Positions 1 to 9,711 of a DNA stretch of 64,000 bases are shown here, one piece after another (positions within the stretch are counted from its first letter, which is position 1; the number at the start of each line of letters is the position of its first letter). Source of the stretch: Stygiobacter electus (lineage in GTDB: Bacteria; Bacteroidota; Ignavibacteria; Ignavibacteriales; Melioribacteraceae). The notes beneath the pieces were generated by a model. The model ran no database searches. It was not told the DNA's origin and was given only the letters and a program-made list of their open reading frames with translations. The position numbers were made by a program, and so were the translations under genes. The DNA lies in contig JARGDL010000006.1 in assembly GCA_029210465.1 (NCBI GenBank), forward strand, positions 62,001-126,000, read 5' to 3'.

Positions 1-770
1 TTTTTTATAGTAGAAATCTTACTAATGATTTTTTTAATATTAATATAAACCCTCTTCTTTCATATAATACTTATGATGAAATAAAAATACTTAATAATAT
101 AAAACTTACACTAAACTATAAAATTTCAAAAAGCCTTGAGAATGGGACTACATTATTTCTGGGGGGTTCTTTTAACTTTAAAAAATATTTAAATCCAACA
201 CAAAGTGGCTATTATACTTATTTAGATTCTAACAACGTTTTACACAAAGAATTTTATACTGATCAAAATATTAATTCACTTGTGAATCTATCCTCATACG
301 TAAGAATTGCCCAATCAGTTACGGAAACAACAGGTTTAGCTTTTCAATATGCGAACAAAACAATATTTAATAAAATTTCTGATACTAACAAAGAATTAAA
401 TGTAATTTATGGAGATGAATCTGCAATATTTGACGATCCTGCAAATTTGCAAGGTAATTTTTATGCTGTTGAATTAACTCAAATCTTTATGGAAGACTGG
501 CAATTGCGTTTAGGTTACTATTTAAATAAAAAGTACTATCCTACTCAAGGTGTTTATGAGGATTCTGAAAACTATTTTTTAAATAAAATGAGAACAGACA
601 AACAAACAATATTTGGTATTTCAATTTCCAAAGCATTTACATTTGATTTCCTAAATGAAAGTAATTTAAACCTTTCATTAAACTTTCAGTCAATAAATAA
701 TAATTCAAACAGTTATTGGTTTAATTACAAAAACACAACTTTCGGAATAAATTTAGGTTATCAGTTTTAA
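1..770 (+). CDS. C-terminal part of an outer-membrane beta-barrel protein (5' end outside window)
   Basis: The frame is open from the left edge (first full codon at base 3), so only the last ~256 residues of a longer protein are present. An in-frame GTG at 282 is unlikely to be the real start because coding-like sequence continues upstream of it. The visible part alternates polar and aromatic residues in short strands separated by Asn/Asp/Gly-rich turns, and it ends G-Y-Q-F. A terminal Phe on such a protein is the usual signal for insertion into the outer membrane by the Bam machinery. The specific family and substrate cannot be told from this fragment. It lies 55 bp upstream of the histidine kinase gene in the same direction and could be co-transcribed with it. 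Confidence 0.7.
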   Translation, partial: FYSRNLTNDFFNININPLLSYNTYDEIKILNNIKLTLNYKISKSLENGTTLFLGGSFNFKKYLNPTQSGYYTYLDSNNVLHKEFYTDQNINSLVNLSSYVRIAQSVTETTGLAFQYANKTIFNKISDTNKELNVIYGDESAIFDDPANLQGNFYAVELTQIFMEDWQLRLGYYLNKKYYPTQGVYEDSENYFLNKMRTDKQTIFGISISKAFTFDFLNESNLNLSLNFQSINNNSNSYWFNYKNTTFGINLGYQF

Positions 771-825
771 CTATTTTATTCTATCTTATCTTATTATTTT
801 CAACTTAAGTAGTATTTATTATAAA

Positions 826-2838
826 ATGAAAAGAGTTTTTAACAAATTTTTAATTCAACCCAAAATAGTTTTATCAATATTTTTATTGACTTCACTTATT
901 GTATTAATTTCTGCATTACTTGAATACAATCAAAGTAAAAAAGAAATAAACAAATTAATGGAAAATCAAAGTCATACTTTACTTGATGCTATATTAATTT
1001 CTTCGAACGATGCAATAAAATCTTATAACCTAATAAAAAGCGAAATTAACCAACGACTTTTGAATAACGCCATTTTTATAAAATATCTTTATGAGAATAA
1101 TTTATTAACAAACAGCAAGCTCACACAAATAGCAAAAGAAAATGAATTATTCAGGATTAATGTTTTTTCAAAAAATGGTTCAAGATTATTTTCCAGTCAT
1201 CCGCTTTCTAAATTTGAACAAACTTTTCAAAATAAGTCTAAAGAAATATTAAAAGAAATTTTTAATGGTGAAGTTGACACATTACAAATTGGAATAAAAG
1301 AATCACAATTAAGTAATTCTTATCGTTATGTTGTAGCAGTTGCTGCTAAAGATAGAAGTGCCATTGTAATTAATATTGATGCAAATAAATTAGTTGAATT
1401 AAGAAAGGAATCTGGTTTTGGTCCATTATTAAAAAAGTTCACACAAAATAAAAATATTATTTACCTTATTTTTCAAAATGAAAATGGAATTATCGCCGCT
1501 TCGGGAAACTTTAAAGACCTTGATGATTTAAATTCTTCATCATTTTTACAAAAGTCGTTTAACGAAGAAAAATTTTATTCTCGAATATTTGAAACAGATT
1601 CTATTTCAGTTTTCGAATCTGTAAATGCATTAATTATAAACAATTCTAAACTTGGAATTATAAGACTTGGCTTATCTACAGAACCATTAGATCAAATAGC
1701 ACAAAAAATAATTAACAGGACAATTATTCAAAGTATCTTTTTATTGGTATTTGGAGTTATCACATTTAGTTTTTTATTCATTCGTCAGAATTATGATTCA
1801 CTATCTAAAAAATTTAGATCTATTGAAACATATTTCAAGAACATATTTGATAATGTAAGTGATTCAATTATTCTTTTTTCAAACAAATTAAATATCGAGG
1901 CGGTAAATAATTCTGCACTTGAATTATTTAATTCTAAAGACAAATATGAACTTGAGTTAAATTTTAATTCTTTTTTTGTTGATTTAATCAAAATTGATTT
2001 CACTATACTTGAAAAAGAAATTTCAATTAATGATCAAACAAAATTTTTGCTCATTTCCAAAACAATTTTTAACGATGAGGCAATAAGCAATAAATTTATT
2101 TTTGTTATTAAGGATATTACACACCAAAAAATTATAGAGAAGCAAAATATTAGGAATCAACAATTATCTGCTTTAAGTGATTTGTCATCTTCCGTAGCTC
2201 ATGAAATCAGAAATCCGTTAAATGCAATTGCAACTATTACACAGCAAATTGGTAAAGATTTTACTGTCAATGAAAACGAAAATGAATTTAAACAACTCAC
2301 AAAAATTGTTTACAAAGAAGTAAAAAGAATAAATTCAATTATTGAAAGCTTTCTAAAGTTTGCTCGTCCATTGCCAATTAACACTGAAAGCTTTTCATTA
2401 AAAGAATTTTTCATGCAACTAAAATTGCAGTATCAAAATATTTTTAATGAAAAAAATATTTTATTTAATATTCAATTGAATAAAGATACTCAAGTGAAAT
2501 GGGATAAGTTTCAAATAAAACAAGTATTTATAAACTTAATTGAAAATTCAATTGATGCTGTTAATAACAACGGAACTATATCAGTTTTTGCACACGAAAT
2601 TGACAACAAAATTGAAATAAAATTTTCTGACACAGGAAAAGGAATTCAAGAAGATATATTAGATAAAATTTTTAATATTTATTTTACTACAAAAAATAAT
2701 GGGAATGGTTTAGGATTAAGCATAGTCCAGAAAATCATAAATGAGCACAATGGATTAATAAACGTAACAAGTAAAATAAATAATGGAACAACATTCACAT
2801 TAATTTTGCCAAAAGTAGTTGAGGTTAAAAATGTCTGA
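826..2838 (+). CDS. Membrane sensor histidine kinase, NtrB-like, with PAS domain
   Basis: Sensor kinase of 670 residues. A transmembrane helix near residues 12-34 and a second near 297-320 bracket a large extracytoplasmic sensor region. A PAS-like domain follows (about 333-440), then the phosphoacceptor segment V-A-H-E-I-R-N-P with the predicted phosphorylated His at residue 459. The ATPase domain has the N box (E573/N574), a D-T-G-K-G-I box near 602 and a G-N-G-L-G-L box near 626. The H-E-I-R-N-P form is common in NtrB-type kinases paired with sigma-54 activators, and the next gene is exactly that. Its stop codon overlaps the start of the regulator gene by 8 bp, so the two are translated together. 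The signal sensed is unknown. Confidence 0.93.
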   Translation: MKRVFNKFLIQPKIVLSIFLLTSLIVLISALLEYNQSKKEINKLMENQSHTLLDAILISSNDAIKSYNLIKSEINQRLLNNAIFIKYLYENNLLTNSKLTQIAKENELFRINVFSKNGSRLFSSHPLSKFEQTFQNKSKEILKEIFNGEVDTLQIGIKESQLSNSYRYVVAVAAKDRSAIVINIDANKLVELRKESGFGPLLKKFTQNKNIIYLIFQNENGIIAASGNFKDLDDLNSSSFLQKSFNEEKFYSRIFETDSISVFESVNALIINNSKLGIIRLGLSTEPLDQIAQKIINRTIIQSIFLLVFGVITFSFLFIRQNYDSLSKKFRSIETYFKNIFDNVSDSIILFSNKLNIEAVNNSALELFNSKDKYELELNFNSFFVDLIKIDFTILEKEISINDQTKFLLISKTIFNDEAISNKFIFVIKDITHQKIIEKQNIRNQQLSALSDLSSSVAHEIRNPLNAIATITQQIGKDFTVNENENEFKQLTKIVYKEVKRINSIIESFLKFARPLPINTESFSLKEFFMQLKLQYQNIFNEKNILFNIQLNKDTQVKWDKFQIKQVFINLIENSIDAVNNNGTISVFAHEIDNKIEIKFSDTGKGIQEDILDKIFNIYFTTKNNGNGLGLSIVQKIINEHNGLINVTSKINNGTTFTLILPKVVEVKNV

Positions 2839-4189
2839 GCTAACAATTTTGATTATAGATGATGAAGAATCACAAGTACAATCACTTAAAACTTTTTTAT
2901 CCAAAAGAGGATTTAAGATTATAACCTCAAACAATGGAGAAGATGCCATTCAAAAAGTTAAAGTAAATAATATTGATATAACTTTTACAGATTACAAAAT
3001 GCCTGGTTGGGATGGATTAACTACATTAAAAAAAATTAAAGAAGTAAATCCTGAAATTGATGTTGTAGTAATGACTGCATTTGGAACAATTGAAAATGCA
3101 GTAGAATTAATGAAAGCCGGTGCATATGATTTTTTAACAAAACCAATTGATCTCGACCAACTTGAATCAATTTTAATGAGATTAAAAGAACGCAGAAATT
3201 TGATTTCAGAAAACAAATTGTTAAAAAATGCATTAACTGAAAAATTCAAGTTTGATTCCATAATTACTAAAAGTTTATTGATGCAAGATGTTTTAAGTAC
3301 CGCTGCTAGGGTTGCTCAAGCTAAAACAACTGTTCTTATTCGTGGTGAAAGTGGAACTGGAAAAGAATTGATTGCAAAGGCAATTCATTTTACAAGTAAT
3401 AGAAAGGAAAAACCTTTTATCACTGTTAATGTTGCATCACTTTCAGAAAATTTAATTGAAAGTGAATTATTCGGACATGAAAAAGGTTCATTTACCGGTG
3501 CAATAAATACAAGAATAGGAAAATTTGAAGAAGCAAATGGCGGTACTATTTTTATTGACGAAGTTGGCGATATTCCTCTTTCGGTTCAAGTTAAACTTTT
3601 AAGGACAATTCAATTTGGCGAGTTTCAAAGAATTGGAAGTAATTCAATATTATTTTCAGATGTTAGAATTATTGCGGCAACTCATCGTAATTTAGAAGAG
3701 ATGATTAAAAATAAAGAATTCCGTGAAGATCTTTTTTATAGGTTAAATGTTGTAACTATAAATTTACCCCCTTTGCGAAAAAGAAAAGATGATATTCCAA
3801 TTTTACTAAATTATTTTTTAGAAAAGTATAACAAAGAAAATAATAAAAGCATAAAGGGTTTTACAAAAGAAGCTGTTGACCAATTAATTAAATATGATTA
3901 TCCGGGCAATATTAGAGAACTAGAGAATATTGTTGAACGTGCCGTTGTTCTTTCAAGAGATGAATATATTTCAAAAAATGAATTACCAATTAATTTCAAT
4001 CAAAATAATTCGAACAAAGTTTTTGATCCTTATAATTTAGATGATAATTATGAAACTAAAATGAAAGAGTTTGAAAAAGCAATGATTAACGAAGCTTTAT
4101 CAAGAACCAACGGGAATAAAAGTGCAGCCGCACGTATTTTAGGAATTTCAGAAAGACATTTACGAAGTCGTCTTGAAAGATTAGACTAG
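2831..4189 (+). CDS. Sigma-54-dependent response regulator, NtrC family
   Basis: Activator of RNA polymerase carrying sigma-54. The start used is the ATG at 2831, because GAGG lies 6 bp before it; a TTG 12 bp upstream is less likely. The receiver domain has acidic residues D10/D11, phosphoacceptor D54 and K104. The AAA+ domain has Walker A G-E-S-G-T-G-K-E at 172-179, the sigma-54 contact loop G-S-F-T-G-A at 219-224 (Ser in place of the first Ala of GAFTGA) and Walker B ending D243/E244. A Fis-type helix-turn-helix closes the 452-residue protein (N-K-S-A-A-A-R-I-L-G-I-S). All three domains look intact. Its partner is the overlapping upstream kinase. I did not identify a convincing -24/-12 promoter, so its targets are unknown. 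Confidence 0.95.
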   Translation: MSELTILIIDDEESQVQSLKTFLSKRGFKIITSNNGEDAIQKVKVNNIDITFTDYKMPGWDGLTTLKKIKEVNPEIDVVVMTAFGTIENAVELMKAGAYDFLTKPIDLDQLESILMRLKERRNLISENKLLKNALTEKFKFDSIITKSLLMQDVLSTAARVAQAKTTVLIRGESGTGKELIAKAIHFTSNRKEKPFITVNVASLSENLIESELFGHEKGSFTGAINTRIGKFEEANGGTIFIDEVGDIPLSVQVKLLRTIQFGEFQRIGSNSILFSDVRIIAATHRNLEEMIKNKEFREDLFYRLNVVTINLPPLRKRKDDIPILLNYFLEKYNKENNKSIKGFTKEAVDQLIKYDYPGNIRELENIVERAVVLSRDEYISKNELPINFNQNNSNKVFDPYNLDDNYETKMKEFEKAMINEALSRTNGNKSAAARILGISERHLRSRLERLD

Positions 4190-4247
4190 CTTATTTTTCT
4201 TTCGAACAATTATCTTATTTTAGCGTCTAAATTAGAAAAAAAATAAT

Positions 4248-5333
4248 GTGAATAATTCAAATCCCATTAAAAGAATTTTTGAGCTTTACACAAGTGATTT
4301 AACACACGATGAAATTGAAAGATTAATTAAAAAAGAAGCTGGTGAAGTCTATGAATTTTTTGCTCAGGATATACCTAAAAATGAAATTCATAGAAATAGA
4401 TTAATTCGTGGAGCTATTTTTTTAAGATCCCTTTTTAATGCTTTTATTTTAAAATTAAATCCAGCTAGAAGAATTTTTTATTTAGCTTCTCTTTTATTTT
4501 TTATATTGGGCAACATTGAACCATCCGAAACATATCTAATTTTATCTTTTCTCATTTTGAATTTACTATTAGCTTTTGAATTAGCTGATAAACTAAGCGC
4601 CAAAGGTGAACTTGATGTTGCTCGCAAAATTCAAAGTAAATTAATTCCAAAACACACAGTTAAAATTTTCAAGTTTGATATATCATCATATTACGAACCA
4701 GCAAGAGAAGTTGGCGGCGATTATTTCGATGTAATAAACAAAAATGAAAAAATTTACATTGCCGTTGGAGATATTAGTGGTAAAGGTATGGCGGCTGCAA
4801 TTTATATGGTTCGTCTTCAATCAATATTACATTTACTTTTAGATTATTTTATTGATGTAAAAGAAATCATAATTAATCTTAAAAAATATTTTTCAAAAAA
4901 TTTAAGGAAGGATTTATTTCTGACTATTACTTTTCTATCAATAGAAAAAGATGGAAAAATTAAACTAGTTAGAGCTGGGCATCCACCTGCATTTTGGTTC
5001 CATAGTGATGGGAAAAATGTTACAACTATTAATTCAAAAGGTATGGGAATTGGTTTTAATGATAGAGGAATATTTGAAAACACACTTGAAGTTTATGAAT
5101 TCTATCCAAAACCAAATGACATTTTATTTGTTTATAGTGATGGCTTAACTGAAGCGATGAATGTTTACAAAAATCAATTTGGTGAAGAAGCAATCAAACA
5201 AATAATTTTGCAGAATAATGATAAATCCACAGAAGAAATTAAAAATTTATTATTGAATCGATTGAAATTATTCAGAGGGACAGCATATCAAAATGATGAT
5301 ATAACTTTCGTATTACTTAAAACCACCAGTTAA
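4248..5333 (+). CDS. PP2C/SpoIIE-type serine phosphatase, RsbU-like
   Basis: Protein of 361 residues starting at GTG (the overlapping ATG at 4246 runs straight into a stop). Two adjacent hydrophobic segments (about 76-90 and 95-112) suggest a membrane anchor, followed by the D-V-A-R-K-I-Q linker typical of RsbU-like phosphatases. The SpoIIE domain has the metal-binding acids in G-G-D-Y-F-D-V (D158), G-D-I-S-G-K-G (D175), S-D-G-L-T-E (D298) and N-D-D-I-T-F (D351). Such enzymes dephosphorylate anti-anti-sigma (STAS) proteins in partner-switching circuits. The convergent neighbour at 6862-7278 encodes an RsbW-like kinase, which supports this role. No STAS protein gene is present in the window. 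Confidence 0.9.
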   Translation: MNNSNPIKRIFELYTSDLTHDEIERLIKKEAGEVYEFFAQDIPKNEIHRNRLIRGAIFLRSLFNAFILKLNPARRIFYLASLLFFILGNIEPSETYLILSFLILNLLLAFELADKLSAKGELDVARKIQSKLIPKHTVKIFKFDISSYYEPAREVGGDYFDVINKNEKIYIAVGDISGKGMAAAIYMVRLQSILHLLLDYFIDVKEIIINLKKYFSKNLRKDLFLTITFLSIEKDGKIKLVRAGHPPAFWFHSDGKNVTTINSKGMGIGFNDRGIFENTLEVYEFYPKPNDILFVYSDGLTEAMNVYKNQFGEEAIKQIILQNNDKSTEEIKNLLLNRLKLFRGTAYQNDDITFVLLKTTS

Positions 5334-5335
5334 TT

Positions 5336-6862
5336 TTAATTTTTAATTTCATAAATTTTGAATTGCTCATTATCGGGCCTGATTTCATCATACATTCTTT
5401 TTAACGAATTATATGCTGATTGATTTCCTCTTTGAGAAGCTATTCTATAATACCTCACAGCTAAAAGTTTGTTTTCCTTTGTACCAATTCCCTTTTCATA
5501 ACAATAAGCTAAAACAGATTGTGCTAATACAGAACCTTCTTCGGATAATATTTTAATCTTATTAAATAATTCTCTTTTATTTTGAGCTGGAGTAGATTCA
5601 TTTAATTGAGCTAAAATTAATCTTACTTCAGCCTCTTTACTTCCGAAACTTTTTGCAGTTTGCCAATATTCATTCGCTTTACTTATATTTTTCTCAACTA
5701 AAGTTCCATTAAAATAAAGTAGGCCAAGTTCTATAATAGAAGGTATATGTTTTTTATCTACAGCTTTTTTTAATAAATCTAAAGATTGGTTGTTAGCCAA
5801 ATTATTACTAAAACCCAAAGCAGTAATTACAGCCCAAGAATACATAGCATCCGGATCATTTTTAATTACTTTTTCTTTTATTTGATTAATAAACTTTTCA
5901 TCCAACACTAACCTGAACAATATTTCTCCGGCTTTGTATGAGCCTAATCTATATGCCTGTAATAAATTAACAGCTGATAGCACATAATCTTTTTTGAAAA
6001 ATATTCCTTTCTCATATAATCTACCTAAAATATATAAAGCTTCCGGACTTCCATTTATTGCTGCTAATTTTAAGATGGAAATTGCTGTAGTATCAATTTT
6101 ATCATCTATAATATTTTCTATACCAAATAAATTTTTTAATTCATTATAATTCTTTTTGAATATATTTTTTACAAAGGCTTCACTTGTATCTTTTTCATTA
6201 TTTTCAAAATTAATAAAATCATAATCCCAATCTTGTTTTAATAATTGTTCTTGTTCTTCAATTCTTTTCTTATTTACTATTACATTTGTATCACTCGGAG
6301 GAATAAATCCAGACTTTAATAATTGTAAAAGCGCTTCTTCGGCTGGTTTAAATTTAGATTTTGCTGCTTGTTTAAAAAGTTTATAAGCTGAATTATAATC
6401 TCTCGTAACTACTAAATTATCAATATATAAAAGTGCAAGAGCAAATTGTGCTTCAGGTAAATGTGATTCACTTGCAAATTTAAAATTTTGATAAGCTTCA
6501 AAGGGATTCCATGGAACACCGATTCCATTGTAAAGCATAATTCCATAATTAAATCTTGCAATTGGTAAGTTTTGATCAACTGCTTTTCTTATCCAATAGA
6601 TTGCCTTAGCTGTATCTTTTGGAAATCCATTCCCAAGTAGATACCGTAAAGCAAGTTCATGCTGTGCGTAAGGATCTCCTTTATTTGCATCTGAAGTTAA
6701 AATATAACCTGCAATTAAAGAATAGGAAGGATACTTGGCTTTTATTATTTGTTTTCTTTGAGAAAAGTCATTCCTAAAAACATCACTTCTAATAGTATCT
6801 TGTGCTTCTAATGATAGTATGAAAGCAAAAAAGAATATTCCTAATAAGTATTTTATTTTCAT
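5336..6862 (-). CDS. Secreted Sel1-repeat protein
   Basis: Protein of 508 residues with a signal peptide ending near L-E-A-Q (residue 21). The rest is a series of Sel1-like (TPR-related) helical repeats, recognisable by A-x-x-x-L-G-x-x-Y and A-x-x-x-Y-x-x-A motifs spaced about 36 residues apart, for example around residues 60-180 and 270-500. Sel1 repeats are protein-interaction scaffolds; no catalytic motif is visible. Its ATG shares one base with the stop of the upstream RsbW-like gene, so the two are translationally coupled, which links this exported scaffold to the partner-switching module. It ends 2 bp from the stop of the RsbU-like phosphatase gene, which converges on it. Confidence 0.82.
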   Translation of the reverse strand: MKIKYLLGIFFFAFILSLEAQDTIRSDVFRNDFSQRKQIIKAKYPSYSLIAGYILTSDANKGDPYAQHELALRYLLGNGFPKDTAKAIYWIRKAVDQNLPIARFNYGIMLYNGIGVPWNPFEAYQNFKFASESHLPEAQFALALLYIDNLVVTRDYNSAYKLFKQAAKSKFKPAEEALLQLLKSGFIPPSDTNVIVNKKRIEEQEQLLKQDWDYDFINFENNEKDTSEAFVKNIFKKNYNELKNLFGIENIIDDKIDTTAISILKLAAINGSPEALYILGRLYEKGIFFKKDYVLSAVNLLQAYRLGSYKAGEILFRLVLDEKFINQIKEKVIKNDPDAMYSWAVITALGFSNNLANNQSLDLLKKAVDKKHIPSIIELGLLYFNGTLVEKNISKANEYWQTAKSFGSKEAEVRLILAQLNESTPAQNKRELFNKIKILSEEGSVLAQSVLAYCYEKGIGTKENKLLAVRYYRIASQRGNQSAYNSLKRMYDEIRPDNEQFKIYEIKN

Positions 6863-7278
6863 TAATACAAAATTTTTCTAAGAGTAAAATAATTTTTGCC
6901 GTTAATAGAATAGTAATTTAAATCATCCATTAGTTGTTTAATTAAATACAATCCCATTCCACTTTCAGGTAAATTTTCAATATCGTTTGGATCATAATCT
7001 AATTCTTTAATTATAAAATTATCTCTTGATTTTCCTTCGTCAATTAATAACATTTCTAAAATATTCGAATCTTTAGATACTATAACTTCAATAGGATGAT
7101 TTTGTTCCCCATTATAAGCATGCTTTATAATATTATTTAAAGCTTCTGTAAGACAAATATCAACACCGCTCAAAATATGAGACTCAACTTTTTCTTTGGC
7201 TAAAAATTCCTTTACTGAAAAAATTAAGTCATCTACTTTTTCATATTCACTTGTTAGAAGAAATTTTTCAGTTGCCAC
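6862..7278 (-). CDS. RsbW-like anti-sigma factor / serine kinase ATPase
   Basis: Small GHKL ATPase of 138 residues starting at GTG (7278). The N box reads E-A-L-N-N-I-I-K-H-A-Y (E45, N49), followed by a D-E-G-K box (D80) and a G-M-G-L-Y-L-I motif at 107-113, the pattern of the RsbW/SpoIIAB HATPase_c_2 family. Such proteins bind a sigma factor or another target and phosphorylate a STAS partner. The phosphatase gene at 4248-5333 converges on this two-gene unit and is a plausible antagonist. The stop codon overlaps the start of the Sel1-repeat gene. Whether it controls a sigma factor or an output enzyme cannot be decided here. Confidence 0.88.
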   Translation of the reverse strand: MATEKFLLTSEYEKVDDLIFSVKEFLAKEKVESHILSGVDICLTEALNNIIKHAYNGEQNHPIEVIVSKDSNILEMLLIDEGKSRDNFIIKELDYDPNDIENLPESGMGLYLIKQLMDDLNYYSINGKNYFTLRKILY

Positions 7279-7445
7279 AAATCACTTTCAAATTTTTACA
7301 TTAAAATAAAAAAGTGAAATGGTAATGCCAAAATTTATTATAAAAATAAATTAAATAGTGAGATATGAAAAGTAAATATTTAAGAGAGTTTAATTGTAAT
7401 TGTCGGTCATAATAAAATGACCGACAACCTTAAAAGATTAGCTCG
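7279..7445. other. Intergenic region with a perfect inverted repeat
   Basis: Short AT-rich gap between the RsbW-like gene and the DUF2892-like gene. Apart from the hairpin at 7400-7427 nothing else is recognisable. The promoter of the RsbW-Sel1 unit must lie here if the unit is transcribed separately from the gene upstream of it. Confidence 0.5.
7400..7427 (-). terminator. Hairpin, probable terminator of the small membrane protein gene
   Basis: An 11-bp perfect inverted repeat (TTGTCGGTCAT and its complement) with a 6-nt loop lies about 20 bp after the stop of the minus-strand gene at 7446-7643. The downstream T-tract on the minus strand is weak, so it may also be an RNA-stabilising hairpin. 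Confidence 0.5.
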
Positions 7446-7643
7446 TTATTTTTTATCACCATCTGTTTTACAAGTTGAAATTCCAAATGGTAAATATAGA
7501 GGACACCAATTAATTGTTGCAGTAAAAATTGGGACAAGTCCAATTAATCCCCACCAACTTTGAGCTACAATTCCCCAAACAACTATAATTATACCGAGCA
7601 AAAAACGAATAATTTTATCTACACTACCAACATTTTTTTTCAT
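7446..7643 (-). CDS. Small inner-membrane protein, DUF2892/YgaP-like
   Basis: The ATG at 7643 is preceded by a perfect AGGAGG six bases upstream, so I use it rather than an ATG 11 codons earlier. The 65-residue protein opens M-K-K-N-V-G-S-V-D-K-I-I-R, a conserved start of DUF2892 proteins, then has two hydrophobic helices (about 14-28 and 32-47) ending in a W-C-P-L-Y-L-P-F-G motif. This domain forms the membrane part of YgaP-type rhodanese proteins and also occurs alone. Function is not established; a link with sulfur or thiol chemistry is suggested by family context only. It stands alone with a hairpin after it. Confidence 0.85.
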   Translation of the reverse strand: MKKNVGSVDKIIRFLLGIIIVVWGIVAQSWWGLIGLVPIFTATINWCPLYLPFGISTCKTDGDKK

Positions 7644-7731
7644 ATAACCTCCTTTTTGGTTATTAGTTAGATTCATTATTTAATAAACCGATTCTTACTT
7701 TATAAATTAGTTAATTAAAACTTATTTTTAA

Positions 7732-9711
7732 ATGAATTTTTTTGAGAATAGTGAAATGAACTTTGAAAAACTATTACACCCAAGTAAAGAAAAGGTAATC
7801 ATTTTAACATTTATTGTCTTAATGTTTATATACACACTATTAAGGTTTGTCTTTTTTTTAGTGAATTATGAGTTCTTTGAAAATGTAAGTTCAAATGAAA
7901 TCATTACAGCTTTTATTATTGGAATTAGATTTGATATTTCAGCTATACTATTATTAAATATACCTGTCATTATTTTTTACTTACTACCAATTAATTTAGA
8001 TAAGATTAAATACAGTTATACAATAATATTTATTCTTTTTTGTTTTTTAAATTTAGTAGCTATAACATTGAACATTGCTGATTTAGGATATTATTCAACT
8101 ATTCAAAGAAGATTAACTTTCGAACCATTCACAGCTGTTGAAGATACAATAAGAATGATTCCCGCATTGTTTCAACATTATTTTCATTTAATAATTGCAT
8201 TAATATTATCTATAATAATTTTTATTTTTTTGTTCATAAAGTTTTTTAAAAAAATTGGTTATCGAGATTCAAAGTTTTCTTATAAGAAATCAATATTAAC
8301 TTTTATAATATTAATAATTTTAAGTGTAATTGGAATTCGAGGCGGATTACAATTAAAACCTATTCGACAGACAAACGCTTTTTTTAACGATAATCGTCCT
8401 CTTGGTTATCTTGCTTTAAATACAACTTACACTTTTTTTAGAAGTTATTTTCAATATAATCTTCCAGAATATAATTTTTTCAATAAAAAAGATTTACTTG
8501 CATATATTCAAAAACTCATTTATTCACAAAATGAAAAAATAATTGACCCCAATTATGTTTTTATGAGAGAAAAATTTTCTGAACATAAATTATCCAAAAA
8601 GAATATCGTTATTTTTATTATGGAAAGCTGGAGTGCACAATATATAGGTTCAATTACAAATGGAAAAACTTACACACCATTTTTTGACAGTTTAGCAAGT
8701 AATGGAATTTTATTTACCAATTTTTTTGCAAGTGGTCAAAGATCAATTGAAGCAGTGCCAGCTATTTTAGCATCTATACCTGCTGTGTTTCCAAGTTCAT
8801 ATATTGGTTCACGTGTCGAAACAAATAAAATACGTGGACTCGGTTCAATATTAAAAGAATATGGTTATACTACTTCATTTCATCATGGCGCGTTACATGG
8901 TTCAATGGGTTTTGATGGTTTTGTACCAAGCGCAGGTTTCGATTTTTATTTTAGCAAAGAAAATTTTGAAAATTATTCCGTTTCTCTTGATGATGGGACC
9001 TGGGGAATTTATGATGAACCTTTTTTTATCGATGCCGCAAAAAAGATGAATGGTTTTAACCAACCATTTTGTTCTGTAATATTTTCATTATCATCTCACG
9101 ATCCATTCAAAATTCCAAGTTATAGAAAAAAATTATTTAAAAATCTTAACAATGAAAACGATTATCAATTAGCAATAAGTTATTCGGATTTTGCCTTAAA
9201 AAAATTTTTTGAATATGCTAAAAATCAATCTTGGTTTAAGAATACAATTTTTATTATCACAGCAGATCATACTTTATACACCGCAAGAAATGATATTTTT
9301 TCTTCTTTTAACGTTCCTCTTTTAATTTATTACCCGAATAAAATTTTAAATCAAAAAATTTCTAAGGTCGGATCTCACGTTGATATTTTACCAACGATTT
9401 TAGATTTGCTTTCTATTAATACAATTCATTCATCAATGGGTAGTTCACTTTTAGATAACTCAAAAAATGGTTTTGCTGTTACTACATTTTATCCAAGTTT
9501 TTTAATATTTACTAAAACTGAATTATATGTAGATAATTTTGATAAGAAAAAACAATATTTCGAAAATTTTAGAGATACAAATCCAAACAATAATATTTTT
9601 TCTGAAAACTTAATACGGCCAAAAGAATTGGAAGTTATGTTAAAAGCTTATTTGCAGGCAGTGTCAAATTCGGTTAACCATGATTTAATTTATAAAGAAT
9701 TACCTAAGTAA
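7732..9711 (+). CDS. LtaS/OpgB-like alkaline-phosphatase-superfamily membrane protein
   Basis: Protein of 659 residues: about five transmembrane helices in the first ~220 residues, then a large extracytoplasmic sulfatase-fold domain. Metal and active-site elements visible are E298 in I-M-E-S-W-S, S338 in A-S-G-Q-R-S-I-E-A where LtaS has its nucleophile Thr, and D512/H513 in T-A-D-H-T. The family transfers glycerol- or ethanolamine-phosphate groups to lipoteichoic acid, periplasmic glucans or lipid A. In this Gram-negative setting the acceptor is probably a glycan or lipid of the envelope, but that is inference. Its last 12 bp overlap the end of the convergent GH18-like gene. Confidence 0.88.
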   Translation: MNFFENSEMNFEKLLHPSKEKVIILTFIVLMFIYTLLRFVFFLVNYEFFENVSSNEIITAFIIGIRFDISAILLLNIPVIIFYLLPINLDKIKYSYTIIFILFCFLNLVAITLNIADLGYYSTIQRRLTFEPFTAVEDTIRMIPALFQHYFHLIIALILSIIIFIFLFIKFFKKIGYRDSKFSYKKSILTFIILIILSVIGIRGGLQLKPIRQTNAFFNDNRPLGYLALNTTYTFFRSYFQYNLPEYNFFNKKDLLAYIQKLIYSQNEKIIDPNYVFMREKFSEHKLSKKNIVIFIMESWSAQYIGSITNGKTYTPFFDSLASNGILFTNFFASGQRSIEAVPAILASIPAVFPSSYIGSRVETNKIRGLGSILKEYGYTTSFHHGALHGSMGFDGFVPSAGFDFYFSKENFENYSVSLDDGTWGIYDEPFFIDAAKKMNGFNQPFCSVIFSLSSHDPFKIPSYRKKLFKNLNNENDYQLAISYSDFALKKFFEYAKNQSWFKNTIFIITADHTLYTARNDIFSSFNVPLLIYYPNKILNQKISKVGSHVDILPTILDLLSINTIHSSMGSSLLDNSKNGFAVTTFYPSFLIFTKTELYVDNFDKKKQYFENFRDTNPNNNIFSENLIRPKELEVMLKAYLQAVSNSVNHDLIYKELPK

